64,000 nt of DNA, from positions 2,552,820-2,616,819 of the forward strand of contig NZ_KI912105.1 of the NCBI RefSeq assembly GCF_000517065.1. Reading direction: 5' to 3'. A model generated the notes under the pieces. The model had not been told where the DNA came from. It was given only the letters and a program-made list of their open reading frames with translations, and searched no databases. A program made the translations under genes and the position numbers. Each line of letters starts with the position of its first letter. Position 1 is the stretch's first letter. This stretch comes from Alkaliflexus imshenetskii DSM 15055. GTDB taxonomy: Bacteria > Bacteroidota > Bacteroidia > Bacteroidales > Marinilabiliaceae. Below are positions 35,858-44,841 of this stretch, piece by piece.

Positions 35858-37162
35858 TTAGATTCTTCGGATGGATGCGCCCAATTGATTTAACCGGGTG
35901 TCAATGTTCTGATAACCACGGTCTATCTGTTCAATGTTGTGAATAATGCTTTTCCCCTGTGCCGAAAGGGCGGCAATAAGCAGTGCTACGCCGGCACGAA
36001 TATCAGGAGAAGTCATCACACTGCCCCTTAATGGCATTTCGTGGTTGTTGCCTATCACTGTGGCTCTATGCGGATCGCAGAGTATGATGCGAGCTCCCAT
36101 GTCAATAAGCTTATCTACGAAAAAGAGACGGCTCTCAAACATTTTTTGGTGTATCAGCACACTCCCTTTTGCCTGGGTGGCTACAACCAGAAAGATGCTT
36201 AGCAAATCAGGGGTAAGTCCAGGCCAGGGTGCATCGGCAATGGTCATTATAGACCCATCGATAAAGGTCTCAATAACATACTCTTTTTGCGAAGGGATGT
36301 AAATGTCTTCTCCCCTGATTTCCATTTGAATGCCCATTCGGCTGAAAGCCAAAGGAATAATGCCCAAATGGTCTGGGGCAGCATTTTTTATGGTAAGTTC
36401 GCTCTGGGTCATTGCAGCCATGCCGATGAAACTGCCAACTTCAATCATATCTGGCAAAATCTCATGTTTGCATCCGCCCAAGGAAGTTACACCTGTGATG
36501 GTAAGCAGATTGGATCCTATGCCACTTATTTTGGCGCCCATACGTGTTAGCATTTTGCATAATTGCTGTATGTATGGTTCGCAGGCTGCATTGTAGATGG
36601 TGGTGGTGCCGGGTGTTAAAACTGCTGCCATAATAATATTGGCAGTTCCGGTTACCGAGGCCTCATCGAGCAGCATATAGGTGCCTTTCATGGATTCGGC
36701 ATGCACGGTATAGAAAATCTCATCCGGATTAAATTCAAAACGCGCACCAAGTTTCTCAAAGCCATAAAAGTGGGTGTCCATTCGTCGGCGTCCAATCTTA
36801 TCACCGCCTGGCTTTGGAAAAAAAGCTTTTCCATATCGTGACAGCAGTGGCCCCATAATCATGATGGAACCTCTTAACGAAGAGGCTCGCTTACGGAACT
36901 CCATGCTTTGAAGATACTCCAGGTTGATGCTGGCAGCCTTAAAAAGGCATGTGTTGGCAGATGTTCGCGTGATTTCAACGCCTAACTCGCCAAGTAATTC
37001 GATAAGGTTGTTTACATCCAGAATATCCGGGATGTTTTGTATTTCAACGGTTTCGGGTGTCAGGAGTGTAGCGCAGATTATCTGAAGGGCTTCGTTTTTT
37101 GCTCCCTGCGGAATGATTTCACCCGACATACGACAGGGGCCGGCTATTTCAAAACTGTTCAT
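35858..37162 (-). CDS. murA: UDP-GlcNAc 1-carboxyvinyltransferase MurA, Asp at catalytic Cys position
   Basis: A 434-residue enzyme that transfers enolpyruvate from PEP to UDP-GlcNAc, the first committed step of peptidoglycan synthesis. The N-terminal QGAKNEAL has the conserved Lys22-Asn23, and the mobile catalytic loop reads PGGDKIGRRRMDTH. The usual loop is GGCAIG, so the catalytic Cys is Asp121 here. Cys-to-Asp MurA enzymes (for example of Mycobacterium tuberculosis) remain active and are insensitive to fosfomycin. It follows the DUF4290 gene by 29 bp, an order conserved in Bacteroidota. Confidence 0.95.
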   Translation of the reverse strand: MNSFEIAGPCRMSGEIIPQGAKNEALQIICATLLTPETVEIQNIPDILDVNNLIELLGELGVEITRTSANTCLFKAASINLEYLQSMEFRKRASSLRGSIMIMGPLLSRYGKAFFPKPGGDKIGRRRMDTHFYGFEKLGARFEFNPDEIFYTVHAESMKGTYMLLDEASVTGTANIIMAAVLTPGTTTIYNAACEPYIQQLCKMLTRMGAKISGIGSNLLTITGVTSLGGCKHEILPDMIEVGSFIGMAAMTQSELTIKNAAPDHLGIIPLAFSRMGIQMEIRGEDIYIPSQKEYVIETFIDGSIMTIADAPWPGLTPDLLSIFLVVATQAKGSVLIHQKMFESRLFFVDKLIDMGARIILCDPHRATVIGNNHEMPLRGSVMTSPDIRAGVALLIAALSAQGKSIIHNIEQIDRGYQNIDTRLNQLGASIRRI

Positions 37163-37191
37163 GAATCAGGAGTTTTACCTCAATTGTTTGA

Positions 37192-37788
37192 TTAGTCGCG
37201 GGTTTTACGAACAAAATGTTTTTTTCTCTGACGGTTCTGGGGTTCACGCGTTTCCAGTGTTTTGGTCTGCTGAACCGATACTTCCAGTTTGCCTTTTGAC
37301 AGGTATTTTATATCCTGAACAATGCGCTCATCGGTGGCATAATCTTTATTCCAGTTGAGAAGTGATTTGCGCATATGGTTAGATATGAGGGCTATGAGGT
37401 GATTTTTAAGCTCTCCTTCCTCCATTTCAATGGCTTTGTCAATCATCTGCTCAATGAGTTTGCCGTAGTGGCGAAAATTCATGCGGTTGACGCTATAAGC
37501 AACTTTTTGCGGCTTCGAAGTAAAATTGGCTGCTTCGGGCAAATCATACGGAAAGTCGATGTCTAACTTAAAATCGGACATGATGGCAAGATGATCCCAA
37601 AGTTTATGCTTGAAATCACTCACATCGCGAAGGTGGGGGAAAAGATTGCCCATTACAGTAACGATGCCGTGCGCACAACGTGTGCGTTCTTCGCGGTCTT
37701 CTATGCTCAGCGCATGTTCAACCATTTTGTGGATGTGCCGCCCATACTCCGGAAGAACAAGCGGTTTGCGTGTTGAATTGTAATCCAT
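37192..37788 (-). CDS. DUF4290 domain-containing protein
   Basis: A 198-residue soluble protein of the DUF4290 family, found in Bacteroidota. It is helical and charged, with the conserved-looking LPEYGRHIHKMVE near the N-terminus and HLALISNHMRKSLLNWN-type helices in the second half; the last 25 residues are very basic (RQRKKHFVRKTRD), so nucleic-acid contact is conceivable. No function is established. It is the first gene of an operon with murA (29 bp apart) and has its own promoter inside the uvrD 3' end. Confidence 0.88.
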   Translation of the reverse strand: MDYNSTRKPLVLPEYGRHIHKMVEHALSIEDREERTRCAHGIVTVMGNLFPHLRDVSDFKHKLWDHLAIMSDFKLDIDFPYDLPEAANFTSKPQKVAYSVNRMNFRHYGKLIEQMIDKAIEMEEGELKNHLIALISNHMRKSLLNWNKDYATDERIVQDIKYLSKGKLEVSVQQTKTLETREPQNRQRKKHFVRKTRD

Positions 37789-37986
37789 TTATTGATTCAA
37801 ATGAAGTTTAATGTTTCTTGTATTAAGGAAAGCTATCGTTTTATCAGTAACAATCTGTATCACATGCAACTGGCAGGGTCTGTCAATATTCGGAACGTAG
37901 AGGTCAATGTGTAATACATTGTTCACGTTTAGTGATACTATTTGAGGTTGTTACGGAGAGTGCAACGGTGGGTTTCGTCAAAGTCT

Positions 37987-38018
37987 CAAAATTAGTTCAA
38001 TATTTTAAGTTTGGCAAA
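37987..38018 (-). promoter_or_regulatory. Promoter of the DUF4290-murA operon
   Basis: Minus strand: -33 TTTG at 38015-38018, a 20-bp spacer, and -7 TAATTTTG at 37987-37994, overlapping the uvrD stop codon. The leader would be about 195 bases, unusually long. A transcript from uvrD could also read through. Confidence 0.6.
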
Positions 38019-40277
38019 CTTTAGCAATAATTGTTTTTCACCGGCATTTTTAAAAACCACTGTGGCTTTTACGTTAGGAGGGTTTCCTTCGAGCGCAATT
38101 ACTTCGCCATATCCAAAACGTTCATGCTCAACTTTTGTTCCAATAGATATTTGGGCGCCACTGGAGGATGCGGTTTGCGTAAACCGGGGCTGTGGGGTTT
38201 CACGCTGTTTAAAATTGTATGCCGGCTTGGTTTGTGCCGACTGGGTATTGCCAAAAGGCGCTTTCTTTTCAAACGGGGGCTGGCTTCGTTCCTGTTTTTT
38301 GAAAACCGGCAAATCGCTCGCATTGTCTATGTAGTTCTTGTCTATGTCGTTAAGAAAACGGCTTGGGCTCACAAAGTTGTGCTCTCCATATTTAAATCGG
38401 CTTCTGGCATAGGACAAGGTGACACTTGCTTCGGCGCGGGTAACAGCAACATAAAACAAACGTCGTTCCTCTTCAATGGATTGCTCCGAATGGGATGCCA
38501 TGGGCGAGGGGAAGAGTCCCTCTTCAACTCCAACAATATATACATGGTTGAACTCAAGACCTTTTGCCGAGTGGATGGTCATCAGGGTTACTTTGTTCAA
38601 ATCGTCAGGGTCTTCGTTATCCTGGTCGGTGAGTAGCGAAACCTCTTCCAGAAAATGGATGATGGTGTTTTCTGAACCACTCTCTTTTCTTTCGTCGGTA
38701 AATTCTCTTACACCGTTCAATAATTCATCCAGGTTCTCTACTCTTGTTTGTCCTTCGGTTGTTTTATCCTGATGCAGCTCCTTTAAAATGCCACTTTGTG
38801 TCACAATTTCAGTGGTAATTTCAAAAGCATTCATCACGGGTACTAGTCTGCCAAATTCATTTATCAAAACAATAAATGCATTGAGTTTTTTTAGTGTGCC
38901 GGCATTGAATCCCAGGCTCGGCAATGCAGGGTGATTCAGCACTTCCCAAACGGATACCCCATGATGAGCAGCGGCAGCTTCCAACTTGTCGAGCGTGGTT
39001 TTTCCAATGCCTCTTGCCGGGTAGTTGATGATTCGTTTTAGTGCTTCCCCATCCTTGGGGTTAACAGCCATGCGCAAGTATGCAAGCAGATCTTTTATCT
39101 CCTTGCGCTGGTAAAATGAGAGACCTCCGTAAATCTTATATGGGATGTTGTTTTTCCGCAGCGCCTCTTCGAAAATACGTGACTGGGCATTGGTTCGGTA
39201 AAGTATCGCAAAATCGGCGAATGTACAATGTGCCGTTACTCTTTTTGAGACTATATCATTCACAACCAGGAAACCCTCTTCAATATCAGAAAATGCATTG
39301 AGGAGCCTGATTTTTTCACCCATATCGTTTTCGGAGAATACAACTTTTTTTATCTGCCCCTTATTGTTGGCTATTATGCTATTGGCCGCGTTAACAATAG
39401 TTTGGGTGGAGCGGTAGTTCTGCTCAAGTTTAAAGAGTTTGTAACCAGGATAGTCGTTTCTGAAGTTGAGTATGTTCTCAATTTTTGCACCTCTAAAACT
39501 ATAGATACTCTGTGCGTCATCGCCAACTACGCACACATTTTTATGTTGTTCGGCAAGTTTGCGCACAATCAGATATTGTGAGAAATTGGTGTCCTGATAC
39601 TCATCAACCAGGATGTATTTGAATTGCTGTTGATACTTTGCAAGTACATCCGGATGGTCTCTGAAAAGCAGATTGGTATTCAAAAGCAGGTCGTCAAAAT
39701 CCATTGCGCCTGATTTAAAGCAGGTTCGCATGTAGCGCTGGTATATTTCATATATCATTGGCATGCGTGCTGCCTTGTCGGCCATCAATCTGTGTTGATC
39801 TCTGGCGTATGCCGGGGGCAATACCAAGTCGTTTTTTGCTGAGGATATTCTGGATAGTATTTCGCCGGGTTTATACTCTTTTTCGTTGAGATTTAATTCT
39901 TTAACAATCGACTTGATGAGGCTTTTGGAGTCAGCGGTATCATATATTGTAAAGCTTGATTGAAAGCCAATACGCTCTGATTCGGTTCTGAGAATACGTG
40001 AAAAAATGGAGTGGAATGTGCCCATCCAGAGTCTGCGTGCAGTTTCGTTTCCAACAATCGAGCCAATGCGCTCTTTCATTTCACGTGCCGCTTTGTTGGT
40101 AAATGTGAGAGCCAGGATGCTCCATGGTGCTACACCGTTGGACAGCAGGTAGGCAATGCGGAAAGTGAGAACACGTGTTTTGCCTGAGCCGGCACCGGCA
40201 ATTACCAGAGCGGGACCTTCAGTGTTTATTACGGCCTCGTTTTGTGCTGTGTTTAGCTGTTCCAGATGATTTTGCAC
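37992..40277 (-). CDS. UvrD/PcrA-type superfamily 1 DNA helicase
   Basis: A 761-residue ATP-dependent 3'-5' helicase used in repair and in clearing replication obstacles. Motif I is AGAGSGKT, Ia ALTFTNKAAREMKERI, II VDEYQDTN, III VVGDDAQSIYSFRGA, IV QNYRSTQTI, V TIHSAKGLEF and VI FYVAVTRA. The C-terminal tail (about 690-755) has a Tudor-like element (GTKVEHERFGYGEVIALEG), as in PcrA, which binds RNA polymerase. The start is GTG 40277; there is no nearby ATG giving the QNHLEQLN beginning. Confidence 0.95.
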   Translation of the reverse strand: MQNHLEQLNTAQNEAVINTEGPALVIAGAGSGKTRVLTFRIAYLLSNGVAPWSILALTFTNKAAREMKERIGSIVGNETARRLWMGTFHSIFSRILRTESERIGFQSSFTIYDTADSKSLIKSIVKELNLNEKEYKPGEILSRISSAKNDLVLPPAYARDQHRLMADKAARMPMIYEIYQRYMRTCFKSGAMDFDDLLLNTNLLFRDHPDVLAKYQQQFKYILVDEYQDTNFSQYLIVRKLAEQHKNVCVVGDDAQSIYSFRGAKIENILNFRNDYPGYKLFKLEQNYRSTQTIVNAANSIIANNKGQIKKVVFSENDMGEKIRLLNAFSDIEEGFLVVNDIVSKRVTAHCTFADFAILYRTNAQSRIFEEALRKNNIPYKIYGGLSFYQRKEIKDLLAYLRMAVNPKDGEALKRIINYPARGIGKTTLDKLEAAAAHHGVSVWEVLNHPALPSLGFNAGTLKKLNAFIVLINEFGRLVPVMNAFEITTEIVTQSGILKELHQDKTTEGQTRVENLDELLNGVREFTDERKESGSENTIIHFLEEVSLLTDQDNEDPDDLNKVTLMTIHSAKGLEFNHVYIVGVEEGLFPSPMASHSEQSIEEERRLFYVAVTRAEASVTLSYARSRFKYGEHNFVSPSRFLNDIDKNYIDNASDLPVFKKQERSQPPFEKKAPFGNTQSAQTKPAYNFKQRETPQPRFTQTASSSGAQISIGTKVEHERFGYGEVIALEGNPPNVKATVVFKNAGEKQLLLKFAKLKILN

Positions 40278-40597
40278 GTCGGTGTGATGGAGGTTGGTAC
40301 TTTTCTTTTATCACACAAAAATAATCAAACGCCCATGTAATACAAACACAAATTTATCTGGCTCTTTGATAATTAAAATTGCAATATTCCGTTAAACAGT
40401 AATGATATAAAGATGAAAGTTGTAATTTCGCCTATGTTTTGGCATCTGCCTGTGGCTTTTGTATCAATTGTTTGGTGAGGATGAGAGCAGATTGCCATAC
40501 ACATGTACGAGATTGTATTTTGTAAAGAAATCAGGGTATCTGCTTCTATCTTTATTTCATTAGCTAAAGAGAAGATACCATTAATACGATATTGCCA
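40278..40597. other. 320-bp divergent intergenic region
   Basis: This carries the leftward helicase promoter (40316-40346). No consensus promoter was found for the rightward T9SS cargo gene; the nearest is a relaxed TATG-TTTTG at about 40434. No RNA gene or hairpin with a T-run was seen. Confidence 0.3.
40316..40346 (-). promoter_or_regulatory. Promoter of the uvrD-type helicase gene
   Basis: Minus strand: -33 TTTG at 40343-40346, a 19-bp spacer, and -7 TATTTTTG at 40316-40323. A second TAAATTTG at 40349-40356 has no -33 partner. The predicted start is about 35 bases from the GTG. Confidence 0.65.
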
Positions 40598-41824
40598 ATG
40601 AGATTGTTGGTTCACCTTTTAAAAGTGATGGCATTAGCAGGGGTTTTGACTACGTCATCGGTTCATGCCCAAATTACGGCTGTTGGCGCCTTGTCAACAG
40701 GTTCAACTTCTTATCTTCCTTCGGATCCGGTGTATTTGTTTAGTCCGTTGCAAAATGCAGTGCTTCAGTATCAAACCAATGATCCAGAAGCCAATTTTAC
40801 CTTCCAGTGGACACGTCACAACCCATCAGATAACAGTTGGACGCAGGTTTTGCAGTTGCAAACCGGCAATTCAGCATCAATTCTGGTTTCCGATGCTGGT
40901 GGTTACCAGTTGCGTGTTACCCGCGCTCCCGGCGATGAAGTGGTGTTCCGGTGCTGGGTGTATGAACCTGTGTTGATGGACGCCACCATAGATGTGTTGT
41001 ATGAGGATTGTTTTAAGCTGAATCTTTTGGTGAAGAACGACTCTCTGCCACTGGCATATTATGATCCTGTTTCAGGTAGTCAGGGATTTGTCAATTACAA
41101 TCGTACGTATCAATGGCGAAACACGCCGGTGAGTTCAGTAGGTACGGGAGCTTTTGTAGATATAGACGCTCCGGTTGAAAACACGCAGTTTGAGGTTACC
41201 GTTCGCGACAGGGTAGGGGGTTTGGCCAATGCCGTACTTAATTATACAGCATTGGCGGTCAAGGCTGATTACAAGGCTGACTTAGTGAAAGCGGAGGTGT
41301 TACATGAGGTACACAGCAGTGCCGAGGGTTCAGCGCCTATTGAGATTCGTTTTCAGGATCAGAGCAAAGGCAATATCACAGGCTGGTCATGGCAATTTGG
41401 TCGTTTTGGCCGGGCTGTGGAGCGAAACCCGTTTTATGTTTTCACCTCATTTGGAACCGATACAGTAAACCTAACGGTAATAAATGATTTTTCGGGATGT
41501 GTGCATCAGATGGAGTCTCCTCTGGTTGTGAATGTGATGGAGTCGATGCTCGAAATTCCAAATACCTTTACCCCCAATGGCGATGGTGTAAATGATGAGT
41601 TTCGTGTGGTATATCGCTCGTTGCGTAAATTCAATATGTTGATATATAACCGCTGGGGACGAAAAGTGTTTGAATCATCCAATCCTGCCGAAGGATGGGA
41701 TGGCACAGTTGGTGGAAGTATGGGTGCGCCAGGTGTCTATTTCTATTACATCGAAGCCGAAGGATATCAGCCCAACGAAAAATACCGACGCCAAGGCCCC
41801 ATTCACCTGATACGAGGCAAGTAG
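40598..41824 (+). CDS. T9SS type-B cargo protein with PKD domain
   Basis: A 408-residue secreted protein from ATG 40598 (signal peptide ending at VHAQ). A PKD-like beta-sandwich sits at about 225-310 (IRFQDQSKGNITGWSWQF, then FGTDTVNLTV). The C-terminal 90 residues are the gliding-motility-associated (CHU_C) sorting domain: IPNTFTPNGDGVNDEFRV, IYNRWGRKVFES, GWDGT, GVYFYYIEAEG. That domain directs export by the type IX system and attachment or release at the surface. The N-terminal half contains two further Ig-like or sensor-like segments without recognised family. The function is unknown. T9SS core genes other than gldD/gldE are not in the window. Confidence 0.9.
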   Translation: MRLLVHLLKVMALAGVLTTSSVHAQITAVGALSTGSTSYLPSDPVYLFSPLQNAVLQYQTNDPEANFTFQWTRHNPSDNSWTQVLQLQTGNSASILVSDAGGYQLRVTRAPGDEVVFRCWVYEPVLMDATIDVLYEDCFKLNLLVKNDSLPLAYYDPVSGSQGFVNYNRTYQWRNTPVSSVGTGAFVDIDAPVENTQFEVTVRDRVGGLANAVLNYTALAVKADYKADLVKAEVLHEVHSSAEGSAPIEIRFQDQSKGNITGWSWQFGRFGRAVERNPFYVFTSFGTDTVNLTVINDFSGCVHQMESPLVVNVMESMLEIPNTFTPNGDGVNDEFRVVYRSLRKFNMLIYNRWGRKVFESSNPAEGWDGTVGGSMGAPGVYFYYIEAEGYQPNEKYRRQGPIHLIRGK

Positions 41825-41900
41825 CCTTATTTGGTGGAAGAGCTTAACGCCTGTAATATTTATTTAATGTGCGACGGCAACAGAATTGCCACCTTGCTGC

Positions 41901-42617
41901 TTATGCCCTGGTGAAATTCTCCTGGTGAATGAGTGGTTCGCCTTTGAAACGCAGAAACAATTGCGCTGTGGCAAACACATCCTTCTCACAATAAACAGCT
42001 ATGCGCTCAATGTCACGTTCCTGGTAGTAAACCGCTGCCACCTGACTTCCATCTATGTCATCTTTAGGGGTTGGAATACCCATGATTTTGGTGAGCAAAG
42101 CCAGTGAGGTGTAGTGTTTGTAATCGCCAAATTTCCATAAATCCAAAGTGTCCAGAAATTTTATCTCCCATGGTTTTTTCCCGGCCACATCCAGTACCGG
42201 AGGAAGTGTAATGCCATGAATAATCATCCTGCGCGCTATAAATGGAAAATCAAACTCCCGTGAATTGTGACCGCAAATGTGATTTTTAGGGTCGCTTGTA
42301 AATCCGGATAAAACTTTTGCAAACTCCTCAAGAAGTGCTTTTTCGTCGTCACCAGCGAATGATTTGGCTTTGAAGTGACGTTGTCCATTTTTGTGAAAAA
42401 TGACTCCTGCAGAGATGCATACAATCTTTCCGAATTCGGCATAGATGCCTGCACGCTCATATACTTCGGCAGCCAACTGGCCCTCTTTTCTGAAATAGGT
42501 TGACTTTTTGTCCCACAAAATCTGCAGCTCAGGATCAACTTCCTCAAACGCCGGATGCTGTGGCACAGTTTCAATGTCGATGAACATGATGTTTTCGGCC
42601 GGGTATTGCTCCAACAT
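41901..42617 (-). CDS. Predicted 3'-5' exonuclease (DnaQ-like/PolB exonuclease fold)
   Basis: A 238-residue DEDD-superfamily nuclease. ExoI is FIDIETVP (Asp and Glu ligands), ExoII is ICGHNSREFDFPF (Asp in FD), and ExoIII is the C-terminal AVYCEKDVFATAQLF, giving the YxxxD type. It resembles the stand-alone 'predicted 3'-5' exonuclease related to PolB' family of Bacteroidota. Likely DNA or RNA maintenance. The start is 7 bp after udk, so they are co-transcribed. Confidence 0.88.
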   Translation of the reverse strand: MLEQYPAENIMFIDIETVPQHPAFEEVDPELQILWDKKSTYFRKEGQLAAEVYERAGIYAEFGKIVCISAGVIFHKNGQRHFKAKSFAGDDEKALLEEFAKVLSGFTSDPKNHICGHNSREFDFPFIARRMIIHGITLPPVLDVAGKKPWEIKFLDTLDLWKFGDYKHYTSLALLTKIMGIPTPKDDIDGSQVAAVYYQERDIERIAVYCEKDVFATAQLFLRFKGEPLIHQENFTRA

Positions 42618-42624
42618 AATCTGA

Positions 42625-43242
42625 TTAGTTACCGTTTTTTAAGTTTCTGAGGATATATTGTGTAAGGATGTCGATGGCAGCACGGTTGTTACCCCCTTGC
42701 GGCACTATCAAATCCGCATACCTTTTGGTAGGCTCAATAAATTGCAGGTGCATTGGTTTCACGGTTTGTTCGTAGCGGTGCAGCACTTTGCCCACCGTGC
42801 GTCCACGCTCTTCAATGTCGCGCTGAATAACCCGCATGAGCCTATCGTCAGGCTCCGCATCAACAAACACTTTCAGGTTCATTATATCACGAAGTCCCGG
42901 ATGTGAAAGAATGAGAATGCCCTCTACAATTACCACGTCGCGCGGCTCAACACGTATGGTTTCACTTTGTCTGGTGCAGGTGAGATAGGAATAAACCGGT
43001 TGTTCGATGGTATGCCCTTTTTTAAGCGCATTAATGTGCTCAACCAGCAGGTCAAATTCGATGGCATCAGGATGGTCGAAATTGATTTTCTGCCTCTCCT
43101 CCAAAGGCATGTGTCCATTGTCGCGATAGTATGAATCCTGAGGTAAAACAGCCACTTCTCCCATGGGCAGCTGCTCCATAATTTTACGCACTACAGTGGT
43201 TTTTCCTGAGCCGGTTCCGCCGGCAATGCCGATAATCAGCAT
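42625..43242 (-). CDS. udk: Uridine/cytidine kinase
   Basis: A 205-residue P-loop kinase that phosphorylates uridine and cytidine in pyrimidine salvage. Walker A is GIAGGTGSGKTTV near residue 6, DSYYRD follows, then FDHPDAIEFDLL, VEGILIL, and the lid segment RDIEERGRT. The length matches the bacterial family. It is first in a two-gene operon with the exonuclease. Upstream only relaxed promoter boxes are seen (minus strand, near 43280). Confidence 0.95.
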   Translation of the reverse strand: MLIIGIAGGTGSGKTTVVRKIMEQLPMGEVAVLPQDSYYRDNGHMPLEERQKINFDHPDAIEFDLLVEHINALKKGHTIEQPVYSYLTCTRQSETIRVEPRDVVIVEGILILSHPGLRDIMNLKVFVDAEPDDRLMRVIQRDIEERGRTVGKVLHRYEQTVKPMHLQFIEPTKRYADLIVPQGGNNRAAIDILTQYILRNLKNGN

Positions 43243-43302
43243 ATGGTTTCTTTTTAGTATATTTACACGTAATCAATGGCAAAATAACAAATAATTCCGA
43301 CA

Positions 43303-43602
43303 ATGATTAAACATGTTGTTCTATTTAAATTCAAGGGTGATTTGTCAGAGGATGTGCGTCAGAAGAAACTGAAGTCGTTCAAGTCTTCACTGGAAGCGTT
43401 AAAGCTATCCATTTCTGAATTGCGCCATATCGAAGTAGGTCTCAACGAGAATCCTCAGGAGAGTTACGATTTGGTACTCATCAGCGATTTTGCCTCATGG
43501 GACGACCTGAAGGCCTATGTGGTGCATCCTGAACACCAGAAGGTGGCTGTGGAGATTCGTGAGATTCTGGAACAGCGCGCTTGTGTTGATTATGAATTTT
43601 AA
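43303..43602 (+). CDS. Dabb (stress-responsive alpha/beta barrel) protein
   Basis: A 99-residue dimeric alpha+beta barrel protein. The beginning MIKHVVLFKFKGD and the segment YDLVLISDFASWDDLKAYVVHPEHQKV are diagnostic of the Dabb domain. Plant and bacterial members are linked to stress or act as small enzymes such as cyclases, but this one has no assigned reaction. It is a single gene followed by a strong terminator. Confidence 0.9.
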   Translation: MIKHVVLFKFKGDLSEDVRQKKLKSFKSSLEALKLSISELRHIEVGLNENPQESYDLVLISDFASWDDLKAYVVHPEHQKVAVEIREILEQRACVDYEF

Positions 43603-43605
43603 AAG

Positions 43606-43632
43606 AAACGACCGGTTGTTGGCCGGTCGTTT
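43606..43632. terminator. Bidirectional terminator between Dabb gene and lysA
   Basis: A perfect 10-bp GC-rich stem (43606-43615 and 43623-43632) with loop TTGTTGG, A-rich before and TTTTT after on the plus strand. The two genes converge on it. Confidence 0.85.
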
Positions 43633-43641
43633 TTCTTAGGT

Positions 43642-44796
43642 TTAGATAGTATCTGAAAAAAAGGATTTTGGCAATTCGCGCAGGTTGTATTGTGAAGCCA
43701 TAATTTCGCCATAAGCACCGGCTGACCGTATGGCAATGATGTCTCCGCGAGAGGTGTGTGGCAACGACAATGCCTTGCCAAAACAGTCGGATGACTCACA
43801 AATTGGCCCTACTACATCATATTTTTCTTCGGTGGCTACGCTCGAGAGGTTTTCAATTTTGTGGCTGGCCTGATAAAGTGCCGGACGTATCAGTTCGGTC
43901 ATTCCGGCATCTACAATGGCAAATTTGGTTTTTACACCCTCTTTCACATATAAAACCTTGGTGATAAGGTTGCCCGATTGCGCCACGAGCGATCTGCCCA
44001 GCTCAAAATGCACTTCCTGATCTGGTTTTAGCTCCAGAAAATCGTTGAAAATTTTGAAGTAAGCCTCAAAGTCAGGGATTGGATTCTGATTCGGGTCGTT
44101 GTAATCAATTCCCAGACCACCTCCTACATTGATGATTTTTGGATAAATCTGACGTGAGATGAACCACTTTTGTAATTCGTTGATTCTGACACAAAGATCG
44201 CGGAATGTGGTGAGATCCGTGATTTGAGATCCTATATGGAAATGGAGTCCTTCCAGATTGATGTGCTTCATTTTACTGATTGCATCCGTCACTTTCTCCA
44301 AATCCCACTGGTTGATACCAAACTTGTTCTCTTCCAGGCCGGTAGTGATGTAATGGTGGGTGTTGGCGTTCACATTGGGGTTTATACGTATGGCCACATT
44401 AGCTGTTTTGCCTTTGGATGCAGCAATTTCGTTGATGATTTCCAACTCGGGCACCGATTCCACATTGAAACAGGCGATGTCATTATCCAGTCCAAGTTCA
44501 ATTTCCCAATCGGCTTTGCCTACACCGGCAAAAACAACGCCTTTGTTGCCGAAACCGGCCTCCAGCGCTTTTTTAACTTCATAACCGCTCACGCAGTCAA
44601 CACCAAAACCAAAGCTACGTATCATTTCCAGAATGCGGTCATTTGCATTTGCTTTAATGGCATAGTGTACGGTGAAGTTGTACTTCCGGGCTTCTTCACT
44701 AACTTTTTTCAGAGTGCTTTCCAATAGCTCCATGTCATAATAATAGTATGGAGTGCGGATGTTTTGCAGTTTTTTCAGCGGGAAGTTATTGTTCAT
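43642..44796 (-). CDS. lysA: Diaminopimelate decarboxylase
   Basis: A 384-residue PLP enzyme of alanine-racemase-like fold III that makes lysine from meso-diaminopimelate. The PLP lysine is in HYAIKANAN, the His/Gly site in LHFHIGSQI and VGGGLGIDY, and the catalytic Cys in GPICESSDCFGK. The protein is complete. The gene follows lysC with 45 bp between them, forming a lysine-pathway operon whose first gene has an unusual upstream inverted repeat. Confidence 0.95.
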   Translation of the reverse strand: MNNNFPLKKLQNIRTPYYYYDMELLESTLKKVSEEARKYNFTVHYAIKANANDRILEMIRSFGFGVDCVSGYEVKKALEAGFGNKGVVFAGVGKADWEIELGLDNDIACFNVESVPELEIINEIAASKGKTANVAIRINPNVNANTHHYITTGLEENKFGINQWDLEKVTDAISKMKHINLEGLHFHIGSQITDLTTFRDLCVRINELQKWFISRQIYPKIINVGGGLGIDYNDPNQNPIPDFEAYFKIFNDFLELKPDQEVHFELGRSLVAQSGNLITKVLYVKEGVKTKFAIVDAGMTELIRPALYQASHKIENLSSVATEEKYDVVGPICESSDCFGKALSLPHTSRGDIIAIRSAGAYGEIMASQYNLRELPKSFFSDTI

Positions 44797-44841
44797 TCGA
44801 GAAGTGTTTTTTAAGGTTGTTTTTCTTAAAACGGATGATGA

